From NCBI GenBank assembly GCA_910579175.1, contig CAJTTB010000010.1, positions 44,795 to 108,794 of the forward strand: 64,000 bases of DNA, given 5' to 3'. Below, one piece after another: positions 32,967 through 41,479 of the stretch; positions within the stretch are counted from its first letter, which is position 1, and each line of letters begins with the position of its first letter. The notes beneath the pieces were generated by a model. The model saw only the letters and a list, made by a program, of their open reading frames with translations, did not search any database and had not been told where the DNA came from. Source of the DNA: an uncultured Oscillospiraceae bacterium. GTDB lineage: Bacteria; Bacillota; Clostridia; Oscillospirales; Ruminococcaceae. The position numbers were made by a program, and so were the translations under genes.

Positions 32967-33800
32967 ATGCAAAAAAATTATGTGATTCAAAAAATCCGTT
33001 CAGATTATTACGAGGATTTAAATCGTATTTTAGTCCATATCTGTGGGCAATTTCAAAATCTTCCCAATCACTGTGCCAAAAGAGAGGGAATTGGGGAATA
33101 TATCGTTATCTATTGTATCTCTGGAAGTGGTTATGTCATGGTACAGGGGAAAAAACAGTCAATACACAGTGGAGATTTAATTTTTTTAGACCGCGATACC
33201 CCCCATGAATATGGAAGTGCTCAAACCGATCCTTGGTCAATTGTATGGATGCACCTTGCCGGTGAACTGAAAACACTTTATCCCATCATTGAAAAACACA
33301 GCGATCATGGAGTGATTGCTCTGGGGTATCACAATCGACTGTATCAATTATTTTTAGATTTGATAAAAGGTGCAGAAAATCCGACAACAATTACCGAAAT
33401 TTTAAAGCTGAATCAATCTGCAAGGCTGGTATTGTGTGAAATATTAACTTTACTTGAGTCTGAACACGATTGTGCCTTTACCGATCAGATGAAGGCATAT
33501 TTGTGTGCCCACTGCACAGAAAATCCGACTTTGGATGAACTGGCACATCAATTTGCAGTCTCTAAGTATCATATGATCCGCAAATTTAAAAAGGCGACTG
33601 GATATACGCCAATTGAATTTTTATTCCGTCAAAAGATTGAATTGGCTTGTCATCTGTTGATTGATACCAATGATACCATCACAAGTATCAGTAGACAACT
33701 TGGGTATCACACACCCTATTATTTTTCAGAACAATTTAAAGCAATCACTGGATATGCTCCCAGTATCTTTCGAAAATTGGTAGATAAGGAATATCTTTAA
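32967..33800 (+). CDS. AraC family transcriptional regulator
   Basis: 277 residues. The N-terminal cupin sensor (EYIVIYCISGSGYVMVQGKKQSIHSGDLIFLDRDTPHEYGS) binds a small effector, often a sugar. The C-terminal double HTH is NPTLDELAHQFAVSKYHMIRKFKKATGYTPIEFLFRQKIELA...ISRQLGYHTPYYFSEQFKAITGYAPS. ATG 32967 has TTAGGAGTG upstream. It probably controls the divergent URO-D-like gene. Its stop codon overlaps the end of the convergent YitT gene by 4 bases. Confidence 0.9.
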   Translation: MQKNYVIQKIRSDYYEDLNRILVHICGQFQNLPNHCAKREGIGEYIVIYCISGSGYVMVQGKKQSIHSGDLIFLDRDTPHEYGSAQTDPWSIVWMHLAGELKTLYPIIEKHSDHGVIALGYHNRLYQLFLDLIKGAENPTTITEILKLNQSARLVLCEILTLLESEHDCAFTDQMKAYLCAHCTENPTLDELAHQFAVSKYHMIRKFKKATGYTPIEFLFRQKIELACHLLIDTNDTITSISRQLGYHTPYYFSEQFKAITGYAPSIFRKLVDKEYL

Positions 33801-34699
33801 TCGTTTGGGCGCTGGTAGAAATTACCCGAAACTTGGTCGGTCTTTAAGATATTGATAAACGCCTTGGGGTCGACCTCATGAACTCTTTTGGTAACCATCT
33901 TTACTTCATCCCCTGAAATTACAGAATAAATCATGTTTTTTTGTTGACCATTGTATAGTCCAACGCCTCGAAATAGTGTTGCACCATGATTGGTCAAATC
34001 TCGGATATTTTCATAAACCATTTCGGATTGATCTGAGATGATAAATAAAGTGGTTCGTTTATAACGGGTATTGAGCAGGTGGACCACTTGGGTAGAAGCA
34101 AATTGAAATAAGATGGAATATAATGCTTTGTCCCAACCGAATAGCATACCTGCAACCACCAACATACAAGCATTTGCAGCCAAAATATAGTTCCAGGCAT
34201 CAATGTTCATTTTTTCTGATAGTGCCACAGCAATAAAGTCGGTTCCCCCACTGGTGGCACGTCCAATTAAACAGAGGCTGATGGCAAATCCGTTGATAAT
34301 ACCACCAAAGATACAAATTAATAAAATATCATCCGTTAAGGGAATGGACGGAATCATATCGGTCAAAATACTGGATAATGCGATCATAATACAGGAATAG
34401 ATGGTAAAGCGCTTTCCAATCATCCGAAAACTAATGACGGCAGGAATGGCATTGAGTAAGAAATTGATCAGTGAAAATGACAATGAAATTTGAAAAAACT
34501 GTGCCGCACTTTTTTGAATCAACAGAGTCAAACCACTAAATCCCCCAGGAAATAATCCACCTGCTTCCACAAAACTTTTCATATTTACCCCAAGGATAAC
34601 CGATGCAATCACAACAAAAAAGAGCCTTTTGGCATGATCTCGTATGGACAGCGGAATGTTATCCACCGTTTTGGTATAAAGTACATTCATTTTTTTCAT
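33797..34699 (-). CDS. YitT family membrane protein (DUF161/DUF2179)
   Basis: About 300 residues. Five to six membrane segments (FFVVIASVILGVNMKSFVEAGGLFPGGFSGL; VISFRMIGKRFTIYSCIMIALSSIL; CIFGGIINGFAISLCLIGRATSGGTDFIAVAL) carry the GGxxGGxxG and SGGTDF motifs of the family. The cytoplasmic DUF2179 domain at the C-terminus reads GATLFRGVGLYNGQQKNMIYSVISGDEV. Transport role presumed, substrate unknown. Start uncertain among 34717 (TTG), 34699 and 34690; none has a good RBS. Confidence 0.85.
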   Translation of the reverse strand: MKKMNVLYTKTVDNIPLSIRDHAKRLFFVVIASVILGVNMKSFVEAGGLFPGGFSGLTLLIQKSAAQFFQISLSFSLINFLLNAIPAVISFRMIGKRFTIYSCIMIALSSILTDMIPSIPLTDDILLICIFGGIINGFAISLCLIGRATSGGTDFIAVALSEKMNIDAWNYILAANACMLVVAGMLFGWDKALYSILFQFASTQVVHLLNTRYKRTTLFIISDQSEMVYENIRDLTNHGATLFRGVGLYNGQQKNMIYSVISGDEVKMVTKRVHEVDPKAFINILKTDQVSGNFYQRPND

Positions 34700-34717
34700 A
34701 AATTTTGGTAGGCACAA

Positions 34718-35192
34718 AACTTGATTGTTATCCTAAAAGTGCCATTCTCCTTTCCTGTTTCCTTTTGATTGATCATTTTGAATTTCTTTTGTATACTGTT
34801 AATAGATAAAACAGATACTTTTAAACATATATCATTGTTTTTTTATTGAACAAATAAAATATATTTGGGTTTTATCATTTCTATTTTAACATAAATGAAA
34901 TTGATGATTCAATCATTATTTTTAATTGATATAGAAAATCATGTGTTTTTTTATGATAATTTGTCGATATCTCTCAAATGTATCCTCTTTGTATGTTGTT
35001 GATTTTGGGAAAAAAATGTATCTTGTATGATTGGTAAAGTAAAATACAATGATGGTAGAAGTGATATCATGATATGTCATAAATGACACAATGATTCGTT
35101 TGATAAAAAATTGAAAACTGGACAAAACTGAACAAAAGAAAACAGGATTTTTTGCCGTCGATCTGGTATCCTTCAGATAAGGAGAATGGAAT
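34718..35192. other. Intergenic region, nothing recognised
   Basis: 475 bp, AT-rich and divergent between the YitT gene and an AraC-type gene. I see no ORF with an RBS, no hairpin with a T-run and no repeat copy. Confidence 0.5.
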
Positions 35193-36098
35193 ATGGAATC
35201 TATACCACGTTTACAACAAGCGATAAATTATATGGAAAATCATCTTTTGGAGGACATCAGCTATGAGGATATTGCGAAAAATGTCTATATGTCGAGTTAT
35301 CACTTTCACCGGATATTCCGCTTTTTGGCAGGTATGTCCGCAACGGAATATCTGAGAAATAGACGTCTTTCCTTGGCAGGACAGGAACTTCAGTCAACTG
35401 ATATCTTGGTGATTGACGCTGCTTATAAGTATGGTTATGATACACCTGAAAGTTTTTCAAAAGCCTTTTCGCGTTTTCATGGAGTCACTCCAAAGCAGGC
35501 AAAGTGTAAAGGTACAGAACTTCGCTTATTCAATCCTCTGATATTAAAAATAATCGTGGAAGGTGGTAATTTGATGAATTATAAAATTGAAAACAGAAAA
35601 AGCCAAAAGTTTATTGCGTTGGTTAGAACCTATCCAAATGAAGTGATTGGCGATGAAAATGATCACAGCATTCCAGATTTTTGGACAGAATGTTATGAGA
35701 AAGATCTGATAGAATGTATTCGATTGCTTCGTCCAGAAGGAAAAAGAGGTTTATATGGGTTATGTGGTCCTGCTGAAACAAGTGAAACACACTTTTGTTA
35801 TGGAATTGGCATTATCATGGACGAAGATACAGATGTCTCATCGCTTGATAAACTTTTAAAGAGCGGTTATGCGGTTTTAGAAACAAAGCCTACAGATTAT
35901 GTGGTCTTTCAATGTTTTGGAAGTAATCCTGGTTGTATTACTGAAACATGGAAGCAATTTTTTAAAGAATTCATTCCACAAACAGGATACATACGAAATG
36001 GCATCGACTATGAATATTATCCTGAAAAAAGAGAAGATGGACTGTTTTGTGAACTTTGGATTCCCGTCAAAAAAGGTGATGATAAAAATAACGGATAG
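35193..36098 (+). CDS. AraC regulator with GyrI-like effector-binding domain
   Basis: 301 residues. N-terminal HTH pair (SYEDIAKNVYMSSYHFHRIFRFLAGMSATEYLRNRRLSLAGQEL; AAYKYGYDTPESFSKAFSRFHGVTPKQAK), then a GyrI-like/AraC effector-binding domain (KFIALVRTYPNEVI...; EYYPEKREDGLFCELWIPVKK). This architecture (Rob/SoxS-like with BmrR-type sensor) usually answers to drugs or small lipophilic compounds. RBS AAGGAGAATGG before ATG 35193. No adjacent target gene; a terminator follows. Confidence 0.9.
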   Translation: MESIPRLQQAINYMENHLLEDISYEDIAKNVYMSSYHFHRIFRFLAGMSATEYLRNRRLSLAGQELQSTDILVIDAAYKYGYDTPESFSKAFSRFHGVTPKQAKCKGTELRLFNPLILKIIVEGGNLMNYKIENRKSQKFIALVRTYPNEVIGDENDHSIPDFWTECYEKDLIECIRLLRPEGKRGLYGLCGPAETSETHFCYGIGIIMDEDTDVSSLDKLLKSGYAVLETKPTDYVVFQCFGSNPGCITETWKQFFKEFIPQTGYIRNGIDYEYYPEKREDGLFCELWIPVKKGDDKNNG

Positions 36099-36124
36099 AA
36101 AAATTATGTCATAAGTTATATTTG

Positions 36125-36152
36125 ATCCCGCCTATTTTGGCGGGATTTTTTT
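36125..36152 (+). terminator. Terminator after the AraC/GyrI gene
   Basis: ATCCCGCC tattt(t) GGCGGGAT followed by seven Ts. Confidence 0.88.
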
Positions 36153-36245
36153 ATATACATAACAAAGAGTAAATATACAATTTTTTCCTATATGTTTAAT
36201 GGTAAGAATGATCATAGAAATTGATCATATTTTTTAAAATAATTC

Positions 36246-36274
36246 TTGAATTTTCTCTCAAAGTATAGTATAAT
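36246..36274 (+). promoter_or_regulatory. SRP RNA promoter
   Basis: TTGAAT (36246-36251), 17 bases, perfect TATAAT (36269-36274), about 10 bases before the RNA start. Confidence 0.8.
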
Positions 36275-36281
36275 AAAAAAG

Positions 36282-36467
36282 CTATATTTCTGGTAGTGTG
36301 GGTAGGACGGTATGTGCTATCTGACATACAGACAATCGGGACCTGTGCGACAGAGTTTATCTGAACCATGTCAGGCGGGGAACCGAGCAGCATTAAGGTT
36401 AAAATTTGTGCGCCGCAGATTCACCTGATTGCCTGTATGTCAGATGGTATATAGTGCCTGCCTTTTT
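36282..36467 (+). ncRNA. ffs: Signal recognition particle RNA
   Basis: Domain IV is conserved: CATGTCAGGCGGGGAACC, GAGCAGCATTAAGG, with a GGAA tetraloop and the asymmetric AGCA loop that Ffh binds. The outer arms pair over a long helix (CTATCTGACATACAG with CTGTATGTCAGATGG). A T-run at 36463-36467 probably marks the end. Length near 185 is between the short 4.5S and the long Bacillus scRNA. ffs upstream of dnaX is a conserved Firmicute arrangement. Exact ends are estimated. Confidence 0.85.
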
Positions 36468-36494
36468 CAGTTTCTGGCAGTGCAGGAGGATACC

Positions 36495-38081
36495 ATGTAT
36501 TTAGCTCTTTATCGAAAATGGCGACCCAAGACATTTGATGATGTTATCAGTCAAAATCACATTACAAAGACGTTAAAAAATGAAGTAAAGCATCATAAAA
36601 CAGCACACGCTTATCTGTTTACTGGAGCAAGGGGTACTGGAAAGACATCTTGTTCAAAAATTCTTGCCATGGCAATCAACTGTTTAGAGCCTCAAGATGG
36701 CAATCCCTGTATGCAGTGTAGCGTTTGTAAAGGCATTTTAGATGGCACGATATTAGATGTGTTGGAAATTGATGCGGCAAGCAATAATGGTGTCGATGAT
36801 GTGCGTATTTTGCGCGAGGAAGCAAACTATTTGCCCACACAGTGCCAATATCGTGTGTATATTATTGATGAGACACATATGCTCAGTATTAGTGCCTTTA
36901 ACGCACTTTTAAAAATTATGGAGGAACCTCCCCCACATGTCAAATTTATTTTAGCCACAACAGAGGTGCATAAAGTACCTGCTACGGTGGTTTCTCGTTG
37001 TCAGCGATTTGATTTTCATCGTGTTCACACACAGGACATTGCCAATCGCCTGCTCGATATCTCTGAGCAGGAAGCGTTTACACTGGATGATAAAGCAGCT
37101 TTTTTAATTGCAAGATTGGCAGATGGTGGAATGAGAGATGCGTTTTCAATATTAGATCAGTGTATTGCTTATTCCAATCAAGTCACGGTGGAAATTGTAT
37201 CTCAAGCGACTGGATTGGTATTGAGAGATTATTTATTTGAGATTACTGATCTGTTACAACAACAAGATTGTACAGCGCTATTGAATTGTATTGACAATTT
37301 ATATCACCAATCAAAGGATTTACAAAAATTGGTCAGTGAATTGATTGAGCACTTTCGAAATTTGATGATTGTAAAGACAACTTCTCAAGCAGAACAGCTG
37401 ATTCAAGCACTTCCAGAAGAACTTGAGCGGTTAAAAGTGCAATCAAATACCCTTTCTATCCAAACCATTTTGAGAGGCATTGGGATATTACAGGAGTGTC
37501 TTGATAAAATTGGCAAAAATTATGATAAGCGATTGAGCGTAGAGATGGCATTGATAAAATTGTCATCCCCACAGCTAGATGATGCTTCTGACGCGTTGTT
37601 GGAGCGAATACAGGCATTGGAAGATCGATTGGACTCTGGTGTACTCCAGAAAGCAAAACCAGTGGTTGAGCCTGTCCCATTGCCTCAACAGATAGAGGTG
37701 CAAACAGAGCCTGTTTTAGAGCCACCTCCCGTACCGATGAATCAAGTATACATACAATCACAACCGCAAAAATTAGACAGTTGGTCAGAAATGATAGGGA
37801 GTTTTCAACAATCCGATCCTGCATTATTTGCAATACTCTCTGGGTCCGCGGCTTATACAATTGATGATAAGTTGTTGATAGATAGCCCAAATTCTTTCTT
37901 GAGCACATTGATTAAAAGAAATCACGCTATCAAAAAATTATTACAACTGCTGGAGGAAAAAACAGGTCGAGTTTATCGTATCATTATCAAAAAATCGAAA
38001 TCGGAACAGAAACAGGACAAACTTTTAGAAGAGATTGAACAGACAGCTTTTGAGATGGGGATTGATGTTGAAAATCATTAA
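36495..38081 (+). CDS. dnaX: DNA polymerase III subunit gamma/tau
   Basis: 528 residues from ATG 36495 (AGGAGGATACC upstream); the frame is open further upstream but overlaps the SRP RNA. Begins MYLALYRKWRPKTFDDVISQNHI. Walker A AYLFTGARGTGKTSCSKILA, four zinc Cys in CLEPQDGNPCMQCSVC, Walker B VYIIDETHMLS, and the sensor ILATTEVHKVPATVVSRCQRFDF. The C-terminal part is Pro/Gln-rich, then a tau-like domain. The clamp-loader ATPase is the first protein of the dnaX-ebfC-recR run. Confidence 0.96.
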   Translation: MYLALYRKWRPKTFDDVISQNHITKTLKNEVKHHKTAHAYLFTGARGTGKTSCSKILAMAINCLEPQDGNPCMQCSVCKGILDGTILDVLEIDAASNNGVDDVRILREEANYLPTQCQYRVYIIDETHMLSISAFNALLKIMEEPPPHVKFILATTEVHKVPATVVSRCQRFDFHRVHTQDIANRLLDISEQEAFTLDDKAAFLIARLADGGMRDAFSILDQCIAYSNQVTVEIVSQATGLVLRDYLFEITDLLQQQDCTALLNCIDNLYHQSKDLQKLVSELIEHFRNLMIVKTTSQAEQLIQALPEELERLKVQSNTLSIQTILRGIGILQECLDKIGKNYDKRLSVEMALIKLSSPQLDDASDALLERIQALEDRLDSGVLQKAKPVVEPVPLPQQIEVQTEPVLEPPPVPMNQVYIQSQPQKLDSWSEMIGSFQQSDPALFAILSGSAAYTIDDKLLIDSPNSFLSTLIKRNHAIKKLLQLLEEKTGRVYRIIIKKSKSEQKQDKLLEEIEQTAFEMGIDVENH

Positions 38082-38284
38082 ATTGATGTAGTTGTCTCAC
38101 AAAAGAAATACTTGTGATTGCATAATAAAATGAAATATAATATACTATCATGATTGCATTTATGGTAGGTTAAAAAACTAGCTTGATGACCAGATAACCT
38201 GTTGTATATTGATAAATATCACAGTGTTGATTGGTTGTATAAAAAATAAAAAGAATATTAAATAAAAAGGTAGGTAACAAGATT

Positions 38285-38626
38285 ATGAAAGCAAGAGTTC
38301 CACAAATGGGCGGCGGTCAGAATATGCAGGCAATGATCAAACAAGCACAAAAAATGCAGGACGATATGGCAGTAAAGCAGGAAGAGTTGGAAGCAATGGA
38401 GTTTTCTACCACTGCTGGCGGCGGTGCTGTAGCTGTTACAATGACAGGTAATAAACAAATTACTTCTTTGACAATTAAGCCAGAAGTAGTAGATCCAGAA
38501 GATATTGAAATGCTTCAAGATTTAGTAATTGGAGCTGTCAACGAATGTATTCGCAATGTAGAAGAAAAGACGAGTGCAGAGATGGAAAAGATTACTGGTG
38601 GTTTTAATATTCCAGGAATGTTTTAA
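38285..38626 (+). CDS. ebfC: YbaB/EbfC family nucleoid-associated protein
   Basis: 113 residues. Begins MKARVPQMGGGQNMQAMIKQAQKMQDDMA, followed by the core EFSTTAGGGAVAVTMTGNKQITSLTIKPEVVDPEDIEMLQDLVIGAVNEC. It binds DNA as a dimer and is encoded between dnaX and recR in most bacteria, as here. RBS AAAAGGTAGG. An inserted element (E) now separates it from recR by 523 bp. Confidence 0.95.
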   Translation: MKARVPQMGGGQNMQAMIKQAQKMQDDMAVKQEELEAMEFSTTAGGGAVAVTMTGNKQITSLTIKPEVVDPEDIEMLQDLVIGAVNECIRNVEEKTSAEMEKITGGFNIPGMF

Positions 38627-38737
38627 TAATAGGCAATCAGAATTTTCATGTTGCTCAATATAGGAAATACATTGTGACCGATGTCATTGATATCAGATAA
38701 AAAGCATGTGATTGGTTTTTTTATAGACTAAATTTAT

Positions 38738-38981
38738 CAAAAATTTGCAAGAATATACTTACTTTTAAAGTAGTGAGATAAATTGCATAGCTGTACTTGA
38801 CTGCGATTATCATGCAGATATCAATCTGAAGAACGACGATATGCGATTCGTATTGTGATGGCATAAATTAGGTAAAACCGTGGAATACACGAGGTTTATT
38901 TGTATATGTTTACAACATTGGTTGTATTGGGCAAAAAGCTCTCATCTTTAAGTGTTTGCGTAAGTGATGAGCGTATGTCAC
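38738..38981 (+). mobile_element. IS200/IS605-derived MITE (element E)
   Basis: 244 bp, plus orientation. Left end after TTTAT: CAAAAATTTGCAAGAATA, hairpin around ACTTTTAAAGTAGTGAG. Right half AAACCGTGGAATACACGAGG, GGGCAAAAAGCTCTC, terminal stem CTCATC/GATGAG, ending GTATGTCAC. It matches B over its whole length and encodes nothing. It lies between ebfC and recR, both plus, pointing at recR. Confidence 0.82.
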
Positions 38982-39094
38982 GTCCGTGATAGGACACAGA
39001 AAATCAAATCAGCTCATTGATATGATGTGCAATGGCGTATTTGAGCGAAAAGACTCTCCTGCTATAGGCGAGAGAATATGTTGTGATAAAGTTT

Positions 39095-39125
39095 GGATAA
39101 CCCTTCTAACCCAGAAGGGTTATCC
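39095..39125 (+). promoter_or_regulatory. Perfect 13-bp inverted repeat upstream of recR
   Basis: GGATAACCCTTCT, loop AACCC, AGAAGGGTTATCC. It ends 24 bases before the recR ATG and only a few bases before its RBS (AAAAGGAG). No T-run follows, so it is more likely an mRNA structure or a protein site than a terminator. Confidence 0.6.
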
Positions 39126-39149
39126 AGATAAAAGGAGATCGGTTGATTT

Positions 39150-39752
39150 ATGGGTTATAATGCGCTTCCATTAACAAGGCTAATTGAACAATTTGCATCA
39201 TTGCCTGGAATTGGCATCAAAACTGCTCAGAGGCTTGCATTTTATATCTTGACACTCAGCGAGCAGGAAGCAAAAAATTTTAGCAATGCGATTTTAGAAG
39301 CACATACAAAAATAAAGCGTTGTGATATCTGTAAAAATCTTACCGATAAGCCTGTTTGTGATATCTGTGATGATTCCACTAGAGATCAAACCATTGTATG
39401 TGTTGTAGAAGACGCAAAAGATGTTGTGGCATTTGAGAGAACGCGTGAATATCACGGATTATATCATGTACTTCACGGTTTAATTTCTCCTATGGAGGGA
39501 ATTGGACCAGACCAAATCTATATTAAAGAGTTGCTCCATCGGATTTCCAAAGGAACCATTCAGGAGGTGGTAATGGCCACCAATCCCACAGTTGAAGGGG
39601 AAGCAACTGCAATGTATATTTCTAAATTGCTCAAACCATTGGGTGTGAAGGTAACGCGGTTGGCATTTGGTATCCCAGTGGGTTCTAATTTGGAATATGC
39701 TGATGAAGTGACGTTATTTAAAGCATTGCAAAATCGAAGTGAAATTTTGTAA
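39150..39752 (+). CDS. recR: Recombination mediator RecR
   Basis: 200 residues, standard length. Helix-hairpin-helix at LIEQFASLPGIGIKTAQRLAFYIL, Cys4 zinc finger in KRCDICKNLTDKPVCDICDD, Toprim domain IVCVVEDAKDVVAFERTREYHGLYHVLHGLISPMEGIGP. It acts with RecF and RecO in loading RecA. RBS AAAAGGAGATC upstream. The 523-bp gap before it contains element E and an inverted repeat, so its link to dnaX-ebfC transcription is disrupted. Confidence 0.97.
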   Translation: MGYNALPLTRLIEQFASLPGIGIKTAQRLAFYILTLSEQEAKNFSNAILEAHTKIKRCDICKNLTDKPVCDICDDSTRDQTIVCVVEDAKDVVAFERTREYHGLYHVLHGLISPMEGIGPDQIYIKELLHRISKGTIQEVVMATNPTVEGEATAMYISKLLKPLGVKVTRLAFGIPVGSNLEYADEVTLFKALQNRSEIL

Positions 39753-39827
39753 CAATTTATTTTTCAAAAAATGACAGATTTTTTAAAAATCTATGTTATA
39801 ATAGAAGGTGACTGAGGAGGTGTAACA

Positions 39828-40292
39828 GTGGCACAGTTGACAACAAAAACAATTTCTATGAATAAAAAGGCAAAACACGATTACTTTATTGTAGAGTCCT
39901 TTGAGGCGGGAATTGAACTGGTTGGTACCGAGGTAAAATCTATTCGCCAAGGCGGTGTCAATTTAAAAGACAGTTGGTGCGGAATTGATCATGGTGAACT
40001 GTATGTCAAAGGTATGCACATCAGTCCTTACGAAAAGGGAAATATCTTTAATAAAGATCCGTTTCGTGTAAGAAAATTATTGATGCACAAAAAAGAAATT
40101 ATGCGATTGATGGGACTGGTAAAACAAGACAGCTTTACCCTGATTCCCATTTCACTTTATTTTAAAGGTTCTCGTGTAAAAATGCAGGTGGGTTTGTGCA
40201 AGGGTAAACAACTTCATGACAAGCGCGCCGATATTGCCAAACGCGATGCCAAACGAGAAATTGACCGCGCATTAAAACAAAATATGCGCTGA
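39828..40292 (+). CDS. smpB: SsrA-binding protein SmpB
   Basis: 154 residues. Characteristic KKAKHDYFIVESFEAGIELVGTEVKSIRQGGVNLKDSW, HISPYEKGNIFNKDPFRVRKLLMHKKEI, and the basic C-terminal tail KGKQLHDKRADIAKRDAKREIDRALK that enters the mRNA channel. Start is GTG at 39828 with GGAGGTGTAACA upstream; a TATAAT (39797 region) lies just before it. It is directly followed by its RNA partner ssrA. Confidence 0.97.
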   Translation: MAQLTTKTISMNKKAKHDYFIVESFEAGIELVGTEVKSIRQGGVNLKDSWCGIDHGELYVKGMHISPYEKGNIFNKDPFRVRKLLMHKKEIMRLMGLVKQDSFTLIPISLYFKGSRVKMQVGLCKGKQLHDKRADIAKRDAKREIDRALKQNMR

Positions 40293-40295
40293 TTT

Positions 40296-40679
40296 GGGGG
40301 CGTAAAGGTTTCGACGGGGATTTGGAACCATAATAAGCAGGTAGTGTGGGCGAAAACACTTAAAAAGTCGCACTTAAATATAAACGCTAAAAATAATTCC
40401 AAAAAAGTTATCGCAATGAATAACTTTACAGGACTTTGCGCAGCATAAAATAACTTGCTGTCCGTTTGTCATAGATGACCACGCTCTGTGATAAACGTCA
40501 TTTTAGTGGTGAACTTCTGTTAGAAGTATCTCGATCTAATAGAGGACTTAATGGGATTACCCTTCTAGATGTTTTGTTGAATGTACTTCTATAAGGGAAA
40601 TGAAAACAATCAACTAAACCTGTAGAAAGCTATGAGGAAAAATTTTCGGACAGGGGTTCGACTCCCCTCGCCTCCACCA
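40296..40679 (+). ncRNA. ssrA: Transfer-messenger RNA
   Basis: One-piece tmRNA of 384 nt. The 5' GGGGGCG pairs with CGCCTCC before an encoded ACCA end. GGTTTCGACGGGGA and GGTTCGACTCCCCTCGC are the conserved halves of the tRNA-like domain. The tag frame resumes at GCT 40386: A-K-N-N-S-K-K-V-I-A, then M-N-N-F-T-G-L-C-A-A, stop TAA 40446-40448. Twenty encoded residues is long (10-15 is usual) and the end is LCAA rather than the common ALAA. It lies 3 bases after smpB. Confidence 0.93.
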
Positions 40680-40743
40680 AATGATGTGATATCCGAACCC
40701 GAAAGAAAAACAGAATTGTTTGTCTTATCAGGTGGAAATGTTA

Positions 40744-40772
40744 GAACCGAATGGAAACATTCGGTCTTTTTT
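40744..40772 (+). terminator. ssrA terminator
   Basis: ACCGAATG gaaa CATTCGGT then CTTTTTT. Confidence 0.88.
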
Positions 40773-41479
40773 ATGTCATCTGTGAGATGATAGGCTAGGA
40801 TAAATTTGTTAAGGTATAAATAAAAAAATAACTACCATTAGATAGGTACTCATAAGACAGTAATTCTAAAAAAATTACGATTTTCAACATCTGTCTGGCA
40901 GGGTTGGAGAACAAAGCAGACGACATTCGGCTTGGGTTGGGTATCTTCTGCTTTTGTACCTTTAAGGTCTCAAATTGCTTGTTTTTTGCCCTGTAATGCA
41001 TTGCATGAAAACGGACTTATACAGGCTCATTTATTTGCGCGAATTGGTGCAAAAACATGAAAATGCTCACGATTTTGTATATTGGCTATACAGATTAGCA
41101 AAACACTACTCGGTGAATTTTTTTGCTTTATAGGGAAATTCTTTACAGAGATCACAATAGCCGATTTTAGGTGGGAAAAAAGGCTTTCCACGATATTTAA
41201 AACAAAATTATCAAGTTTTTGCGAAAATCAGCAGTGAATTCTACAAAATCTGTTGATTATCTGGCAGTTTTTTCCTATAATATATCAAGATATATTATAA
41301 ACAGAAGTACACTGATGGATTATAAAAAGCCGTAGATATTGTTCATTAAAAAGAATTTTTCTCCTGTTATGCTGAGAAAAGGTTTGAACATACCCACAGG
41401 AACAATGACTAAAATGTGGCGCACATATATGGTGTAAAACCATGTATAAACCAAAATTAGTTGAGATAGGAGTTTGATT
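40773..41479. other. Intergenic region downstream of ssrA, possible decayed DNA
   Basis: About 700 bp with no firm gene. One 42-codon frame (41005-41133, plus strand) reads MKTDLYRLIYLRELVQKHEN onward but has no RBS and no recognised family. The region borders a tmRNA 3' end and, with the relics at 42.9-44.2 kb, may be the remains of an integrated element. Confidence 0.35.

Noticed and set aside
36429..36494. Upstream extension of dnaX
   Set aside because: The extra 22 codons lie in the SRP RNA; ATG 36495 has a good RBS and gives the conserved MYLALYRKWRP start.
41005..41133. 42-codon plus-strand ORF
   Set aside because: No RBS, no family, and it lies in a decayed region; mentioned only within the intergenic entry.
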